64,000 bases of DNA. Origin: Chionis minor. Its lineage: Eukaryota; Chordata; Aves; Charadriiformes; Chionididae. Under the pieces are notes generated by a model that worked only from the letters and a program-made list of their open reading frames with translations, had not been told where the DNA came from and did no database searches. Both the position numbers and the translations under genes were made by a program. Positions 62,821 to 64,000 of this stretch are shown here, piece by piece; positions within the stretch are counted from its first letter, which is position 1; each line of letters opens with the position of its first letter. The stretch covers positions 434,001 to 498,000 of the forward strand of contig VZSF01009945.1 in assembly GCA_013398295.1 (NCBI GenBank). The letters are read 5' to 3'.

Positions 62821-64000
62821 GCTCTAAATACAAGCTACTTCCTCTTGGTGGCACCTGTACAGCATGTCTGCCACACTATTACAATGTTCAAATAACAATG
62901 GGAATTGAAGAATGTTGCTTCCAATGACTCCAAATGCATTTAACCACTACACTCAGGGAGCAGAAAAAAAATATCATCTTTTTCCAGCTATTTGAATATA
63001 TTGGAAGATAATATTCTGTGGCAGATCTCACCTCAAAAATACCTGAAGTGTTCCAAAGTACACAGTATCACTTCACTCCCAACTACCTGGCAAAAAAACC
63101 CTGGAACAACCATTTTAAGTAACTTGCCTTTTCAATCTAGTGCTGAAATACAATGGTACTTACTGGATAAGGAAGAGCTTGGCTAGTCATGATACCCTTA
63201 GAACCTGAAAAATATTTGGACTAAACAGCTTATGCTTATTTCTAATGTTATATTATCCAAGAAAGGACTTTTTACCTGTGAGTAAATTCCTGTTACATTT
63301 CAATACATTCATTTCTTTTCAAATCACTACACCTTTGTCATCTTTACATACAGCATGCAACCATTTTTATTACAGAAAGCCTGAAAACATGCATTTTTTC
63401 CAAGCACTTGCATCTCCTCCCAGTTTCTCAAAAGAGTATTTTGCAGAACTACTGCTGGAGATGGAGGTAACCCATTCCTGAGCTCAGAGGATCAAAATAT
63501 TCTGTAACTCAACTGTTCAGCATCACTCAACATACATGCAGAAAGTTTCTGGCCATTCAGTCTTTGAATTCTTCAGATCACTTGTGTGAAGTGAAGTAAA
63601 GCATCTGCAAATGCCACAAAGACAAAATAATCTTTACCACACACATTTAAGTATTTTCTTATTTTTCTGGACTACTTTTCCTTTTCCCATTCATTCTCTC
63701 CTTTCACCTCTCCAGTCTCCTACTTTTCTTTCTGTGTGCTCATATAGACAGTGTGACATAAAGGGCATCTTCCATTCCTTGGCAAGTATTGCAGTCCCCA
63801 AGTAGAACTACTACTAAACTAATCTACTGGGGAAAAAAAGATCTAATAAACAAGCAAATGGTCCGTGTATGCTGAAAGTGAAAATAAGGCAGTAAAATAT
63901 TCTGCAGATTTTCCTGGTTGACTTTATTGTGTAGCCTGCAAGGGTAAAAAGATGTCCTAAAACTGAAAGGGAGCAAGAATTGAAAGTAAAGGGGAGTGCA
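62821..64000. other. Non-coding stretch, no exon recognised
   Basis: AT-rich unique sequence to the window edge. Short frames (62992-63186, 63245-63481, 63611-63805, all plus) show no motif. A donor-like CTCAC at 63028 (GTGAG on minus) has no exon-like sequence beside it. Confidence 0.45.

Overview
This is a bird genomic window. The evidence is several CR1 LINE copies carrying the avian CR1 3' end (tandem ATTCTATG units), two LTRs of a kind found in bird genomes, and AT-rich, intron-like sequence elsewhere. No bacterial-style genes, operons, CRISPR arrays or RNA genes were seen. The reading frames of 60-175 codons scattered through the window look like chance frames or LINE/LTR remnants.

One protein-coding exon can be supported. 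It is a 37-bp minus-strand exon at 42207-42243 with strong acceptor and donor sites, encoding an RCC1-type blade segment (IACGSEHNLAVV plus a split Gly). It matches my recollection of the C-terminal RCC1 repeats of SERGEF (DelGEF, secretion-regulating guanine nucleotide exchange factor). If so, the gene runs right to left and most or all of the window is SERGEF intron. No neighbouring exon could be placed with confidence.

Layout: 1-4294 unique sequence; 4295-4697 short CR1 3' end with a small tandem duplication at its tail; 4745-15419 unique; about 15420-16078 GC- and CpG-rich ERVL-like solo LTR; 16079-32193 unique with simple repeats; 32194-33039 internally deleted CR1; 33040-38682 unique with an (AC)n tract; 38683-39381 second solo LTR; 42207-42243 SERGEF exon; 42258-50224 unique, with a 28-bp perfect palindrome; 50225-52598 longest CR1 (endonuclease end, RT, 3' end); 53807-57829 a 2,011-bp segment present twice; 61633-62820 CR1 with an inverted CR1 tail fragment at its left edge; unique sequence to the end.

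Two of the most striking structures are probably assembly errors. A 294-bp segment (51372-51665 / 51667-51960) and a 2,011-bp segment (53807-55817 / 55819-57829) are each repeated directly, with exactly one N between the copies. That is the signature of overlapping contig ends joined without collapse. Removing them would shorten the window by 2,307 bases. I found no convincing novel biological system. The points most worth checking are the exon assignment, the two false duplications, the head-to-head CR1 junction, the CpG-rich LTR and the palindrome.
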